From positions 868,001-932,000 of the forward strand of contig JAZGUH010000276.1 of NCBI GenBank assembly GCA_037893225.1: 64,000 nucleotides of DNA, in the 5' to 3' direction. Within the stretch, counting starts at the first letter, position 1; every line of letters begins with the position of its first letter. Shown piece after piece: positions 33,805-44,565 of this stretch. Both the position numbers and the translations under genes were made by a program. The DNA comes from Hippasteria phrygiana. Lineage: Eukaryota > Echinodermata > Asteroidea > Valvatida > Goniasteridae. Under the pieces are notes generated by a model, which was not told where the DNA came from, did not search any database, and saw only the letters and a list, made by a program, of their open reading frames with translations.

Positions 33805-34190
33805 ATTTTATGGTTTACTTTCTTGGTAAAAATACAAAAACTAAAATCCAGGCAGCCCCCAAAAAGGAAGCGGGCGTGGACGCTAAATATGTTTTTTTTA
33901 ACTTCGCATTATTATTTCAAGTCATTTCAAAACAGACGGTTACAACCAATCTGTAATTATTTGTTGAGCACTTTAATGACTAACGTAAAACATAAATTTT
34001 GCATTTTAGAATGGTCACCACTTCTTTTTAAAAAGGGGGTTACTTTTGAGTGAAAATACAATTGACTATATTCTGCACAAATGCAATCTTAGGGGCGACG
34101 CCGACCTGCCACTAACTACCCGCCAGCAGACCATTTAAATAAAGTACCGGTGTCATACCCGGTGTACACGCGAGCATAACGCTACGTTGG
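33805..34190. other. No recognisable gene
   Basis: AT-rich stretch; open frames without family resemblance. Confidence 0.3.
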
Positions 34191-34800
34191 CAACTCTGTC
34201 CGAGTATATAAAAATTATATCCTGATAATCCGCCCTAATTCCATCTGATGAAGTAGTTGTTGCTACGAAAGCTTATGCAAGATATGTGTGTTAAATTAGT
34301 CATCGAAGTGCTATGTTGACTAACGCAGCTGCCTATAGCAAAGATGTTGAATACCGGTACTGTTTATTTTCTATATCAATGTAACTTACATAAATTATTA
34401 GCAAACCTAATTCTTCCACAAAAATAGTGTATCTCTAACAAGTATCAAACGTTAAACTCGCACAAAAGAAATCATGCAACTGGAATGTTCAACAGTTGAA
34501 CAGGTATTGTGATAAAACATCAGTGAATGAAAACGGACGCCTAAAACAACATTTATCATTAAAAAAATAATTCAAATTATTCCTTTGTCCTCTTAAGCTA
34601 CTTTCAAACAATATATGTCCTAAAAAATGATACAGTAATCATTTAATACAGAACCCTGGCAGGCCCAACGTGGGCGGGGGACAGGTGCATAGCATCCAAC
34701 ATTTCCGAAAAATGTAGCAAATTTTCGATGTTAATTCGTAATTCCAAAACAATGGTTAATTTAGGACACGCTTTATAATTTTTTTCATAGAGCTTTATTA
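34190..34800. repeat. Dispersed repeat shared with 5,000-5,560
   Basis: Collinear with the first copy (CAACTCTGTCCGA through GGCAGGCCCAACGTGGGCGG), with about 85% similarity by eye and several gaps. Non-coding. Confidence 0.7.
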
Positions 34801-34954
34801 AATTACTTTATAACCACCTCTTGCTGGTTCTTTATCCTGGTTGGCTGAAACACGGTTACGTAGATTCACTTATATAGACTAGCGCATAACATTTGCGTTA
34901 GCGTGAACTAAATGCGCGTCAAAAACTCAAGACATCGCGCGTGCGTAATTTCCG

Positions 34955-34984
34955 GAGTATAGTGCCTGATCGGGCACTATACTC
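34955..34984. repeat. 30-bp near-perfect palindrome
   Basis: Arms GAGTATAGTGCC and GGCACTATACTC around TGATCG. It may be the joined tips of a lost element or a cruciform-capable site. Confidence 0.7.
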
Positions 34985-35009
34985 AAAATTGTTGACTGGT
35001 TACATTTAT

Positions 35010-35265
35010 GTGATTGGACAATAATTCACAAGCTGCGTTGACGCGATTCGACCGTGATAGGTCAATTGTTGAATTTGCTGACAATTTAATTGACCTATCG
35101 CCGTTTACGAGTTAACCACGCCCCTTAGACAACCCTATGAGAATTTGATGTGGTAATTTGTGTTTGTCTCAGATTTTGCGCGTTCCACGTGTGATTGGAC
35201 ACAAATTCACAAGCTGCGTTGACGCGATTCGACCGCGATAGGTCAATTGTTGAATAAGCCAGTTC
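35010..35265. mobile_element. Relatives of the AATTGACCTATCGC MITE
   Basis: Two direct partial units, each with GCTGCGTTGACGCGATTCGA followed by GATAGGTCAATTG (35,030-35,070 and 35,210-35,255), flank a CACGCCCCTTAGACAACCC segment also seen at 5,705-5,735. Looks like a rearranged tandem of that element. Confidence 0.55.
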
Positions 35266-35570
35266 GGTATCTCGAAAGTCAAAGGTTATTCGGGATAAAA
35301 TTGCTGACGTAATGTCACGCAATGTTAGGCGAACGCCCATTCTGATTGAATTTAACACGTGCGCGTTGTGCGACCACCTTGCGCGTTCATACGCGCGCGT
35401 TAGGTCACGGGTCATTTGGGATAACTATGTCTGTGCACATGCGCAGTTGAAATACCGAACTGGATTATTAAAACAGTTCAATTACAAAAACCTGAAAAGT
35501 TTCTTTTCTTATTATATATTTTGGAGAGAGGTGTGTTATAAAACACATATGGACTCACTAGCATAATTCG

Positions 35571-35684
35571 GTCACTCCTATAGTGCACGTCTATGTCCCC
35601 CTCGAGCCTGTGAGTGACAAGAAGAGGGTCCTATCTTCTGGTCACTCACAGTCCCTCGGGGGCGCATAGACGTGCACTAGTGAC
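35571..35684. repeat. Inverted repeat, arms of about 45 bp
   Basis: GTCACTCCTATAGTGCACGT... at 35,571-35,618 is mirrored at 35,641-35,684, loop about 22 bp. Non-coding MITE-like. Confidence 0.7.
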
Positions 35685-35734
35685 CTCATTGCCAGTCCAT
35701 AAGTGTATAATAGAGCGCTAAATCCTCATTCTTA

Positions 35735-35901
35735 AGCCCGGTTCATACTTCATGCGAATGCGAATGCGAACCGAATTTGACTTCATGAAACATTCGCAGC
35801 GTTGAAATGTGTTCAACTTTGGGAATTCGCAGCGCGAATATTTGGCGTTGACGTCATAAAATCGCTTCGCATTCACATTCGCATGAAGTATGAACCGGGC
35901 T
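35735..35901. mobile_element. 167-bp MITE with TTA target duplication
   Basis: Ends AGCCCGGTTCATACTTCATG and inverse, with TTA exactly duplicated at 35,732-35,734 and 35,902-35,904. A 3-bp TWA duplication is the hallmark of PIF/Harbinger elements. Confidence 0.8.
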
Positions 35902-36054
35902 TTACGCGTGGAGGATACTTTAAATCCTTCCTGCGGGCAGACATTTTGAATTCGTGTACGTACTTTGCAGAACATATGGAGTGAATTTTAAAAGTGTACT
36001 CTAAATGCGACGCCGCGCGGAAACCACTTAGGGCCTATAACGCGTCGTGACGGT

Positions 36055-36790
36055 TATAAAACGTCACGGCAAAAATCATCTGCAGCGGATATGCGCACGT
36101 ACGCGTTTGCGTTGTTTGCGCAGAGCAAAAAGAAACGCTCACTTACTGCATGTCGGTTTTGGATGTATCGGCTTCGATAACGCAACTGTATATAATACAA
36201 ACGCAGATATGCAAATAGCCTTACAAATCCGTACACAATTTCCAGGGTTTTTTCTCGAAACGCTGGCCTCGGCTTGGCTTCGGCTTCGTCTCCGACTTCT
36301 GAATAACTGAGAAGCAAACCAAATGGAAATATTCTAAATTTTGGTACATGTTCTGCTTCAGGAACATTCATTCGGTTGATTATGAAAGCAAAAATTAGAA
36401 TACTTACATTTTGTTTGCTTCTCAGATATTCAGAAATCGGAGACAGCGAAGCCGAAGCCAGCGTTTCAAAAATACCCTAGTTTTCCATAGGTTTGTACAC
36501 AAACATGGATGCGCCCAGCAGGCATCACTTTGTACACCGAGTCAGCGCTCTATAGTAACTTAATATAACTCTATGTTTTTTTTCTACAAGTATCATCCGT
36601 TGGCCCCCAAAAGTAATAAATCTCGAGAGTTTTCTTACTCTACACACCTACCTTAAGTTGCAACCTTATTGTGGCCGCTTGAATACAAGGTGTTGTACTT
36701 TTTCTTATACTTCTTTTAATATTTACAAAAACCCTTTTTTGTGTGCTAATGCCACTTTCAAAGTGTTGGAGAATATTATTAATGGCATTA
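36055..36790. repeat. Third copy of the 8,500-9,030 repeat family
   Basis: Shares its anchors (CACGGCAAAAATCATCTGCA, GGATGCGCCCAGCAGGCATC, ATCATCCGTTGGCCC) but is clearly more diverged than the block A/B pair, and is interrupted by the inverted-repeat insertion 36,244-36,479. Confidence 0.65.
36244..36479. mobile_element. MITE nested in the repeat copy
   Basis: Arms of about 70 bp carrying AAACGCTGGC, TTCGGCTTCG and CTGAGAAGCAAAC, with outer tips AGGGTTTTTT/AAAATACCCT. Absent from the copies at 8,690 and 49,315. Confidence 0.7.
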
Positions 36791-36800
36791 AATGCTTAGC

Positions 36801-36905
36801 TATGGTGGCCCTGAAGGGACATCGGAAATCGTGAATATTGACGTCAATATTCACGACTTGCCCCAAATCGTGAATATTCACGTCAATATTCGCGTCAAAA
36901 ATGTG
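36801..36905 (+). repeat. Terminus of the GTGGCCCTGAAGGGACA family with palindrome
   Basis: TATGGTGGCCCTGAAGGGAC at 36,801, then a perfect 26-bp palindrome centred on TGACGTCA (36,830-36,855) and a second, imperfect copy at 36,868-36,893. Only this end is recognisable. The palindrome core equals a CRE/ATF-CREB site, but its place in a repeat gives no evidence of use. Confidence 0.6.
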
Positions 36906-37468
36906 AGGTACATTTCCTTTTTAGTAAAAGGTACTGCCTTTTCAGAAAATCTAATATTTTCTGAAACCAATTAATAAAATAATATCTCATTTTAAACAGT
37001 TATTTTATGAAAAATGGAAAGGTAAAATAATGTGTTCGTGTACTTAAGTGTGCTAACTGGTCTTTGTTGGAAAAACGTAACCTAAACAACTGAGTTTTGT
37101 AGAAGATATGAATTTCTCTCTGCTTATTTTGCACACTTTGTGTATCCTATACATCAGTACATAGATTATAAATCTTCACGGGGCCTGTGTGGGCCGGGCT
37201 GTGCGTTCAACCTTGAAACTCCTCACAGAATTCTGGGCCCGTTCTACTTGCAGAGTAGGGGTGTTATGGAAAAGGTGTTGAGGACGCATTCGTGACAAGT
37301 GCAGGAACACATACAGCAGTATTGTTACAACAAAGTTGTAAAAGCATGAAGTAAAATCATAAATAAGTTAAATGTCTTAACAAGGAATATGTGGCAGTCA
37401 ACTTAAATGTAGTGTACACGATTGGTAATCCTCAATATTTTTTACTGAATTATTACGAAATACCTTAC

Positions 37469-37610
37469 TAGACTGTAAGTTAATAGTAGTCTCAATCATC
37501 CTGTGAAATGATGGCACCAGGTGTGCTGTCGTTGTCAAGAAAAGTGGAAATCGTTGGAAAACTGCCCTGTAGCCTTTAGTCAAGGCGCGCGTGGCTTCCC
37601 GGACGAGTGC
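37469..37610 (-). other. Weak candidate exon
   Basis: Frame REATRALTKGYRAVFQRFPL then LFLTTTAHLVPSFHRMIETT and INLQS ends at a good donor (TCTA/GTAAGG at 37,469). Composition is protein-like but no family or acceptor is evident. Not recognised. Confidence 0.25.
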
Positions 37611-37712
37611 CCCCCCCCTCCCCGGACCATAGATAAAGAATAGACGAGTTCGATAATTCTCAGGTCAAAGGTCAGCTGTACCAAATTCCGCCTCGTCGTA
37701 TCGGCCTTTTAC

Positions 37713-37870
37713 GTAGTCTTGGTTCAAGACGACAGTGATCGATAATGGATCGTGTAGCGTCGCGTTCTTTCGTTCCAGGCAGTGCGCCCTCTGATCTGAC
37801 AGTACGATTAGACCAACTCATGGGCTCGCATACTGCTAAGCGCCGTAACATTTCTATTAAAATAGCATCA
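37713..37870 (+). repeat. Terminus of the GTAGTCTTGGTTCAAGACG family
   Basis: Matches the reverse complement of 29,760-29,869 (GACAGTGATCGATAAT, GGATCGTGTAGCGTCGCG, CAGTGCGCCCTCTGA). A single end; the inner part is replaced after about 150 bp by an ATTCGAATATTCG-rich segment (37,910-37,975). Confidence 0.65.
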
Positions 37871-38334
37871 GAGTCGTATCTGTACGTGCATATATATTTT
37901 TTTCGAATACTCGAACCGGCAAAAAACTATTCGAATATTCGGTTGATGATCGAAATTCGAATATTCGCTATATTCGGGACAGCCCTAATTTAAGCTGCCA
38001 GGCACAACAATATTTGCTTAGCACAAACGTTTTGCTTAGTTACCAGCCCAAAACTCCATGTGATTTTCATGCTAAGCAAACAACAGCTGAATACCAGTCA
38101 CAAGCAATATACGGTAGGCCTACATCACATAAACAATTTTGGTTGGCAATCCTGTTTTTACCAAGACGGACTTTTCATGCTAAGCATTTTTTTTTGCTTA
38201 GCAGCTCCATGAAATTGGCCCCAGGGCACTGGGAACGTCTGATGCGCGCACGGCATTCTGGGTAGCGTACAATGACCTATGGGAATTGCATGCAGCGCTG
38301 TGAAAATGAATGGCGACACTGGAATGATGACCCC

Positions 38335-38592
38335 ACCTGGGCCCAATTTCATGGCTCTGCTTACCGTTAGCGAAAAATCCCCGCTTACTGTAGCAGAAAA
38401 TTCTGTGCTTACGGCAAGCGTATTTCACGCGTTAGCGGGGAATTTTGGTTCCTGAGCATGCGTACATCCCGTAACTAAGGATTCTGTGCTTACAGGGTTA
38501 GCGCAGAATTTTCCCGCTAGCGCTGTTAGCGCAAAATGGTGATCGTAAGCGCGGAAAGCTGTTGTTAGCAGAGCCATGCAATTGGGCCCTGG
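38335..38592. mobile_element. Second copy of the TGGGCCCAATT MITE
   Basis: Inverse of 19,264-19,529, with termini CCTGGGCCCAATTTCATGGC and AATTGGGCCCTGG. Confidence 0.75.
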
Positions 38593-38644
38593 ACACAGGA
38601 CATACCGTACAAAATATATCCAATCAGAACTCAAAGCGCATGAC

Positions 38645-38942
38645 AGGGGCGGAAACCTAGGATTTTTTGCAGGGGGAGGGGGTTCTGAAATTTGCCCAGA
38701 AAAGTGACTCCCAAAATGTTTCGTTTGCAAATTTTTTTTTACAAGCGGGGGGTGGGGGGGGGGGGGGGGGCTGAGACACTTTCTCACCGTTGGTGGCGCC
38801 ATTTAACCTCTTTGTTTTGTTTTTACCCATAGGCAAAATATGACCTGTACTTTGCTTTTCTGGTTTGCAACGTAGGCCCCTACAATCAAGCAAAAAAAAA
38901 GAGAATGGCAACGAGCAGGGGGGGGGGGGGGTCCCCCCCCCC
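38645..38942. mobile_element. Copy of the poly-G CAGGGGCGG element
   Basis: Left end CAGGGGCGGAAACC; right end poly-G/poly-C then CCTG. Inner sequence is the inverse of 19,956-20,296. CATGA before and CATCA after suggest a decayed 5-bp duplication. Confidence 0.6.
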
Positions 38943-38999
38943 TGCATCAGACGTTCCCAGCGCCCTGTTTGGGCGGTTGGTACGAGCGAAACGCGAACA

Positions 39000-39655
39000 A
39001 CGATCGATTCACTTCACGTCTTGAACAAAAACTAGATGACTCCCTGCATCCCCTCTGAACGTCTTACAGGGACACATTGCCTTCAATTGTCATGAAATGT
39101 TGCTGTTTGGAAATGTTCCTTATCTTTTGTAAGAGTTGTTCATGCAAAAAACACGTATAATGTGTTGTAATTAATAAGTAGTGATTACAAAACAAAAAAT
39201 TGGCCTCTGACCCCTGACATCTGACCCGCGAAACATAGACTTATTTCCAGTAGTAAATACCACCGTCTAAATAATGCGCAAAATACGCTGCAAGAGTCTT
39301 TAGGCTGGCGCCTTGTGAACCATTCTCTAACTCGCGACACATATCGCCAGTGCTGCGCGCCGTGCCACAGTACAACAACATGGATCAACAGAACGTAATT
39401 CAACCAGCTGCGACTGGAAATACGACTGGTGAACACGGTCCGCCATTTTGTGGAGTCAAAAATTTGGTTCTACAAAATGGCGGACCGCTATTTGTCACGA
39501 AATTAAACAAAAACCACGCAATTTGAAGGGATAGTTATGTGAATCTTTATAAATTATTCTACTTTTAAAAAAGCTTCCCAACCATATCCATTTCAGTTTT
39601 ATAGCCCAAATCGCAAAATCCAAAGCAATGTGTCCCTTTAATTACAGAGATGTAG
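39000..39655. other. No recognisable gene
   Basis: Contains a near-palindromic GTCCGCCATTTTGTGGAGTC/TACAAAATGGCGGAC pair (39,439-39,486). Otherwise anonymous. Confidence 0.35.
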
Positions 39656-39659
39656 TCGA

Positions 39660-39760
39660 GTCCATCACAAGTCCATCACAAGTCCCTGCAAGTCCCTGCA
39701 AGTCCCTGCAAGTCCCTGCAAGTCCCTGCAAGTCCCTGCAAGTCCCTGCAAGTCCACCAC
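39660..39760. repeat. 10-bp tandem repeat (AGTCCCTGCA)
   Basis: Seven exact units at 39,681-39,750, flanked by AGTCCATCACA and AGTCCACCAC variants. Confidence 0.95.
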
Positions 39761-39999
39761 AAGCCCTCCAGTCCTAATCCCAATCACAAGCTATTCAAAT
39801 GAGCTTTGACAAGGGCATTCCTTTGTCATTGTTCATCCAGTTACTTGTGACTGGCTTTATGAAAGGACTTCTGACTGGGCTTGCGAAAGTACTTGTGAAA
39901 GTACTTGCAGGGACTCGACTCCAACTCTGTTTAATTATGAACCAAAGAAAATATTAACGGTATTTGTATCTGTGTCTGTAGTGGTGGTGGTGGTGGTGC

Positions 40000-40264
40000 C
40001 GGGGGGGGGGGGGGGGGGGGGGGGGTTACCTGTGCTTTACGACTATAATGATATTGGAAAGAGGGTGGGGATCATGCCCTTCCCCAGCAACTCTTACCCT
40101 GTGACGTCACAACAAGGAGTGCCGCCATCTTTCAGCGGCTACAGGTTGTTGGCTTATCTCATTACGTTTCAAATTCGGAGAAGATCCACCTTGAAAGTTC
40201 CATGGGTTAGGCCTGCAGGTCGTAATTGTTTTTTTAAATCGAAAAGTTCCATTCCAAAAGATCC

Positions 40265-40302
<38 letters not shown>

Positions 40303-40303
40303 T
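40000..40303. repeat. Poly-G and TAA microsatellites
   Basis: GGT repeats then about 24 G at 39,981-40,025; (TAA) about 12 units at 40,267-40,303. The space between has no recognised gene. Confidence 0.85.
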
Positions 40304-40515
40304 TCTCAAAATTTTGGGAATAATTTTTCCTCCCAAATCCACTAGCCCGTGGATATCAATTTGAAATGAAAGGCGGCATACCAAATTGTAGCGCCCCCAT
40401 TTTCGGAAAGCAAGCAATCGCATTTGATTTTTTGATGTGGTTAGTATATTTTAGGTAAATTGTCTCTGTTTTGAGTCCAATTTTTCTCAAGAAAGGCCCA
40501 AAGAGTGTTATTAAA

Positions 40516-40795
40516 GGGTGCATGCCACCATTAATCTGAAAGTCACTGCGCGCCAGCTCATTAATATTTTGTGATCCTTCAGGTAAGAGGTCCCTGTGGC
40601 CTATAAATGGGACTGATTGTAGAAATATTTGTGGAGATCAAGCATTTTTGACTCGTGGCTTCCAACTCGGGGATTCCGTTCACAAAAAAGAGCAATGTGT
40701 GGGTCTATTTGGCATAGAGGCGGGGGGGGGGGGGGGGCTACATTTAGACCTCTGCCTCTAGGCCACCATTTCAAGGATGGTTTGGGGAGGAATAA
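40516..40795. repeat. Direct repeat, first copy
   Basis: Starts GGGTGCATGCCACCA and shares TATTTTGTGATCC, GGGACTGATTGTAGAAATAT and TCTATTTGGCATAGAGGCGG with 41,430-41,735. Each copy ends in a poly-G-rich segment. Confidence 0.75.
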
Positions 40796-40923
40796 AAAAA
40801 TATTAGTTCGGTCAACTCTACTAAAATTGAAAAGAAAATGATCCTAGGGGTCTTAATCTTCAATTTTAAGTGAAAAACACATTGCCACGTTACTCCTGGG
40901 CGTCACCAAGCGGCGCTCTTTAT

Positions 40924-41410
40924 GGGTGCACCACACTAAATAGGCAAAAAAATGGCTGCGCCAAACTGATTAGCATAGATTGTCAACCCACATCTCTTTT
41001 GAATAATAGATTTGGGGGGGGGGGGGGTCATGTAATTGATAGATTGTGTAATTATGATCAGCTATCATAACCTGGGGGTTCTGTGCTTCAACTTTTGTGA
41101 AGACTTGATAAATGTTGGCTCTAAAATTGGTCCTATTTGGCTTTGTCAAGTGGAGGGATACAGTATAAAAAATGACAGCTAGCCGGTTTGGGAAAAACCA
41201 CATTTTTAGGGGTGGTACTCTTTGGGGACAATTAGCAAAAATTCCAAACGTCTACCCTGCCAAAAATTAAAAAGAATTTGACAGATTAAGATTTAAACTA
41301 TAATTTTCAGTAGTGTCACAAAAACCTGGATAAGGATTTTTTTCACTGTGAAGTTAGTGGATTTTACACTAAGGTCAATGGGAGCTGGTTTATTTAGTGT
41401 GGTGCACCCC
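40924..41410. mobile_element. 487-bp DNA transposon, GGGTGCACCACAC termini
   Basis: GGGTGCACCACACTAAATAG at 40,924 and its inverse ending 41,410, with TAT duplicated at 40,921-40,923 and 41,411-41,413. Non-autonomous. A second, diverged copy is at 32,590-33,005. Confidence 0.75.
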
Positions 41411-41429
41411 TATGAGCGCCGTATATAGT

Positions 41430-41735
41430 GGGTGCATGCCACTAAAACTCTGAAAATCAATGCGCGCGAGCTCATAAATATTTTGTGATCCCTCGGGCAA
41501 TTTTTAATAAGAGGTCCCTGTGTCCTATAAAATGGGACTGATTGTAGAAATATTTGTGGAAATCAAGCATTTGTGACCCGTGGCTTTCAACTCGAGGGGA
41601 TTCCGTAAAAAAAGAAGACCAATACGTGGATCTATTTGGCATAGAGGCGGGGGGGGGGCCTATATTTAGACCTGGGCCCAGAGATGGACCACCATTTTAG
41701 GGGTGGTTTGGGGGGGGGGGTGGGGGAGAGTATAA
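41430..41735. repeat. Direct repeat, second copy
   Basis: Partner of 40,516-40,795, about 85% similar by eye. Its start GGGTGCATGCCACTAAAA resembles the tip of the 40,924 element, so the families may be related. Confidence 0.7.
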
Positions 41736-41737
41736 AG

Positions 41738-42340
41738 CCCGCCGCACACCAGAGCTATCTGCTGAGCAAAAAATCATTCAAAGCCGTTTGCTCAGCACGT
41801 AGCTAGCTCACCGTGCGCGGGCAATTTTTGGTGCGTTTTCTGCCTCGCGAGGCCGTGACGTGAGGCAAATATCTGTCATGTTGGATTTTTTTCGCCTCGC
41901 GAGGCGAAAAACTCACCGTGTGCGGGCAACCTGAGCTAAGTGCTGAGCAAAAAAAATGAACTAGTCAATGAAAGCGCATACTCTGGGCCTGTTTGTTTCA
42001 CACAGATCCGGATCGCGATCAGTGATCCGGAGCTTCGAAAGCTGCCCCGGGCCACGTTTTTAGGGATCCTGCTCGCGAGGTAGGTTCGCAAGATCCAAGA
42101 TGGCGACATGCGAAACGGACAGAGAAAAAGTGACGGTTTTTTTTCGTAGATTTGAAGCATTTAATGAGCTTTTTTGACAGTATTTATTCATAAATATTTT
42201 ACAGTGTAATTTTGTTATTAAAGCTATGTACGATATATTTACTTTTCTGGAAATACTAGATAGTTTATCATAAAAATAACCCTACAAAATCTGAAGCAGA
42301 CGACATTTTGTTAGTACAAATTCTCCCAGCATGCAACTCT
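41738..42340. other. MITE-like segment, then anonymous DNA
   Basis: Mirrored pieces (GCTGAGCAAAAAAT / TTTGCTCAGCA; CCGTGCGCGGGCAA / CACCGTGTGCGGGCAA; GCCTCGCGAGGC twice) suggest a decayed inverted-repeat element at 41,738-41,955. The rest shows nothing recognisable. Confidence 0.4.
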
Positions 42341-42346
42341 TATGAT

Positions 42347-42601
42347 TTTAACTTAACGAAATTTAGCAAACGAAAACTAAGCAAATCAAATACAATATTG
42401 ACTAACGAAATCCATTTCCAAAATAGTTTATTAAGGTGTCTTATCTAAACTCAACTAACAAAAGTTACACCCTCCAGGTCCAACGCTCCAATGCCAACTG
42501 CCCCGAAACCACCGCGCGTGGCGCCTTATATAGAACTGGGCGATACCAAATGTTACTAAGAGGGGTGGTATTAAATTAACATATATATGAACTCCACAAC
42601 A
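42347..42601 (-). mobile_element. LTR-like repeat, probable 3' LTR
   Basis: Reading leftwards: starts TGTTGTGGAG, has a TATATAAGG promoter-like box, then CTTAATAAAC as polyadenylation signal. Directly upstream (42,602-42,615) stands the purine-rich AGGGGTGGCGTA, like a polypurine tract. Partner at 47,769-48,051. Confidence 0.6.
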
Positions 42602-42756
42602 TACGCCACCCCTAATGAAATTGGCTCCTGGCAATTTAAATATCAATTAACAAATCTTACTTTTTATAATTAACAATTTAACATAACTTGATTCCTGTGG
42701 TAAATTAATCGTCTCCCATCGTAAGTCTTGTCCACACGAAAGAGGGGCTGTTACAA

Positions 42757-42985
42757 CTGATAATGTAGTAACCGACGGATAATGTATCACAAATTGCCTG
42801 ACAGTGTATCACCAACCGATAATGTATCACAAATTGACTGATAGTAGAATTTCTATCCGATAATGTATCACGTGTCGACGGATAATGTAGTAGGAAAAAA
42901 ACTCTAACCGATAATGTATCATCACAGAACGGATACTGTATCAACCGATAACGTATCAAGAAATCAACCAATAGTGTATCAATGT
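42757..42985. repeat. Degenerate 20-bp array (CCGATAATGTATCA)
   Basis: About eleven copies of a CCGATAATGTATCA-like core spaced mostly 19-22 bp (one gap of 30, one of 16), with variable bases between. A decayed minisatellite is the simplest reading. Confidence 0.7.
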
Positions 42986-43389
42986 GGGGGAAAAGGTATA
43001 CAAAACTTGTTCATCCAGTGATCGTACAATTCCAGGCTCTATAATATTTTATCTAGTCTAAAAGAACATACACTAACATACATACTGCACCAAGAGTTGG
43101 ATTTTCTTTGTTATGGAGAACGACACACGCGCCCTTTATATTTACGATTTCTTGCCATTCAGCAGTACAAAGGGCGCGTCCATACTGTTCGAAGTTCCCG
43201 CGACATCCGGGAGATTATGACGTAGTGTCCGCACCTCAATGGAAATCCATGGTTGGCTACGTGCGGTATGCACTGGTATCACACCTAGACGCAGCTTAGT
43301 GCATATGAATACGTATGTTTTATAAGGCGCCCGACTATTGCGTGAATGCGTAAGGCTGATGTTTAATTTATCGTGTTTTTTTGTATTTT

Positions 43390-43660
43390 TTTAGAAGAGC
43401 ACAAAGTCTGTTCTGGTCGGAAAGAAAATATGTTAGGCACTGCATCATCTCGAAGATTCTTAGCCTACCCCAGGAGAACTGCCTGCCGATTTTCCTCAAA
43501 GCAATCCGGTTCGAAGTCGTCGCGTTTTTATATTGTTCAGCCATTTCTTACAAATATCCGGTCGTTTGACTTTGGGGGATTGGGAATTTGGAAGAAGGCG
43601 CTGAGACCTTTTAGAGAATTCGGTATATTTGAGCAGCCAAAAGCTTGCCAAATCGTCATA
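43390..43660 (-). pseudogene. THAP-domain relic
   Basis: Reading leftwards from ATG at 43,660: MTIWQAFGCSNIPNSLKGLS, FFQIPNPPKSNDR, then CKKWLNNIKT and FEPDCFEENRQAVLLG, a stop, and NLRDDAVPNIFSF. This is the order of a THAP zinc finger and its following segment. Damage: first Cys is Trp, the CSxH pair is deleted, two frameshifts and one stop. A long plus-strand open frame over the same bases (43,373-44,044) has no family resemblance. Confidence 0.7.
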
Positions 43661-44049
43661 ATGTTGCTGTACTACAGCACGACCGAGTTTTGCTTTAGCA
43701 GTCAGGCAAAAATTCGCCAGGAATATGGAAAACAGACGTGCGTCATCGTCAAGGAACAACACTGCCGCGTTCTCGTGTGTGTTGCATGTATGGACAATGG
43801 TTCACTGCACTCGCACAGCTCAGGCTGCGGGGCCGGCCAGGTACCGGCCGGCCGGCTTGGTTGTGCAGCCACTACGTCACAGTATCCCGGATGTACCGAT
43901 ATTCTAGAGCAAAAGGGCGGCCCGCATGACGGCAGGCGCGTTATGAAAAAAACTCCGGTTTATACGATTACCGAAACCAATCAAAATGAAATAAAAAGTA
44001 AGTCACAATTGCAATTAACGTTCTTTAACATTATGTTATTATAAACTCA

Positions 44050-44560
44050 GGGTGGACTTTCCCTTTAACTCACAAGAGGACGCAAGAGGGTGCTATTTCC
44101 GGCACTATTCTGTGATTGTATTGGCTACCAGGCCGACAAAAACCACGATCACAGACTTGGAACCAAGTCTATACTCTCCGCGGCTTTCTTCAAAACGGTT
44201 TATGGTATAAAGTTGTAACCTTGATTTAGCATCAACCCATTCAAAGGTGTACATATATCTATGGCGCCATGATGACGTCATCGGGTATCAAATACAACCG
44301 ATTTCTGCTCAAAATCAAAATAATTACTTTTAACAAAAACTGTTCAAATGAATGGTGTGTTTTCAATCTTCATGATTAGTAAGACATTGCCTTGGGCAAT
44401 ATTTTTGCTCCCCGGGCATGATGCTGTTTGACCTTTTTTCCGGTGTTACCTAAAGTGTAATGAATTTAATATAACTTGAAAACGGAAGCATTTCACTACA
44501 CACAAGCAAATTGTTAAAGTATTACGTTTATGCAACATTGCTAATATATCGTGACTTTGG
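44050..44560. other. No recognisable gene
   Basis: A GACTTGGAACCAAGTC hairpin variant lies at 44,154-44,172; otherwise anonymous. Confidence 0.4.
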
Positions 44561-44565
44561 GCGTG

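Larger units (their letters stand above)
38222..38967. mobile_element. Nested element with CAGGGCACTGGGAACGTC termini
   Basis: Left end CAGGGCACTGGGAACGTCTG at 38,222 is mirrored at 38,948-38,967. Two other elements have inserted into it: the GGGCCCAATT MITE (38,335-38,592) and the poly-G element (38,645-38,942), leaving little of its own body. Confidence 0.55.

Noticed and set aside
42757..42985. CRISPR-like array
   Set aside because: Motifs are degenerate, spacing is about 20 bp without defined spacers, there are no cas genes, and the DNA is eukaryotic.
43373..44044. 223-codon plus-strand open frame
   Set aside because: Not recognisable, and the opposite strand carries a clear THAP relic over the same bases.
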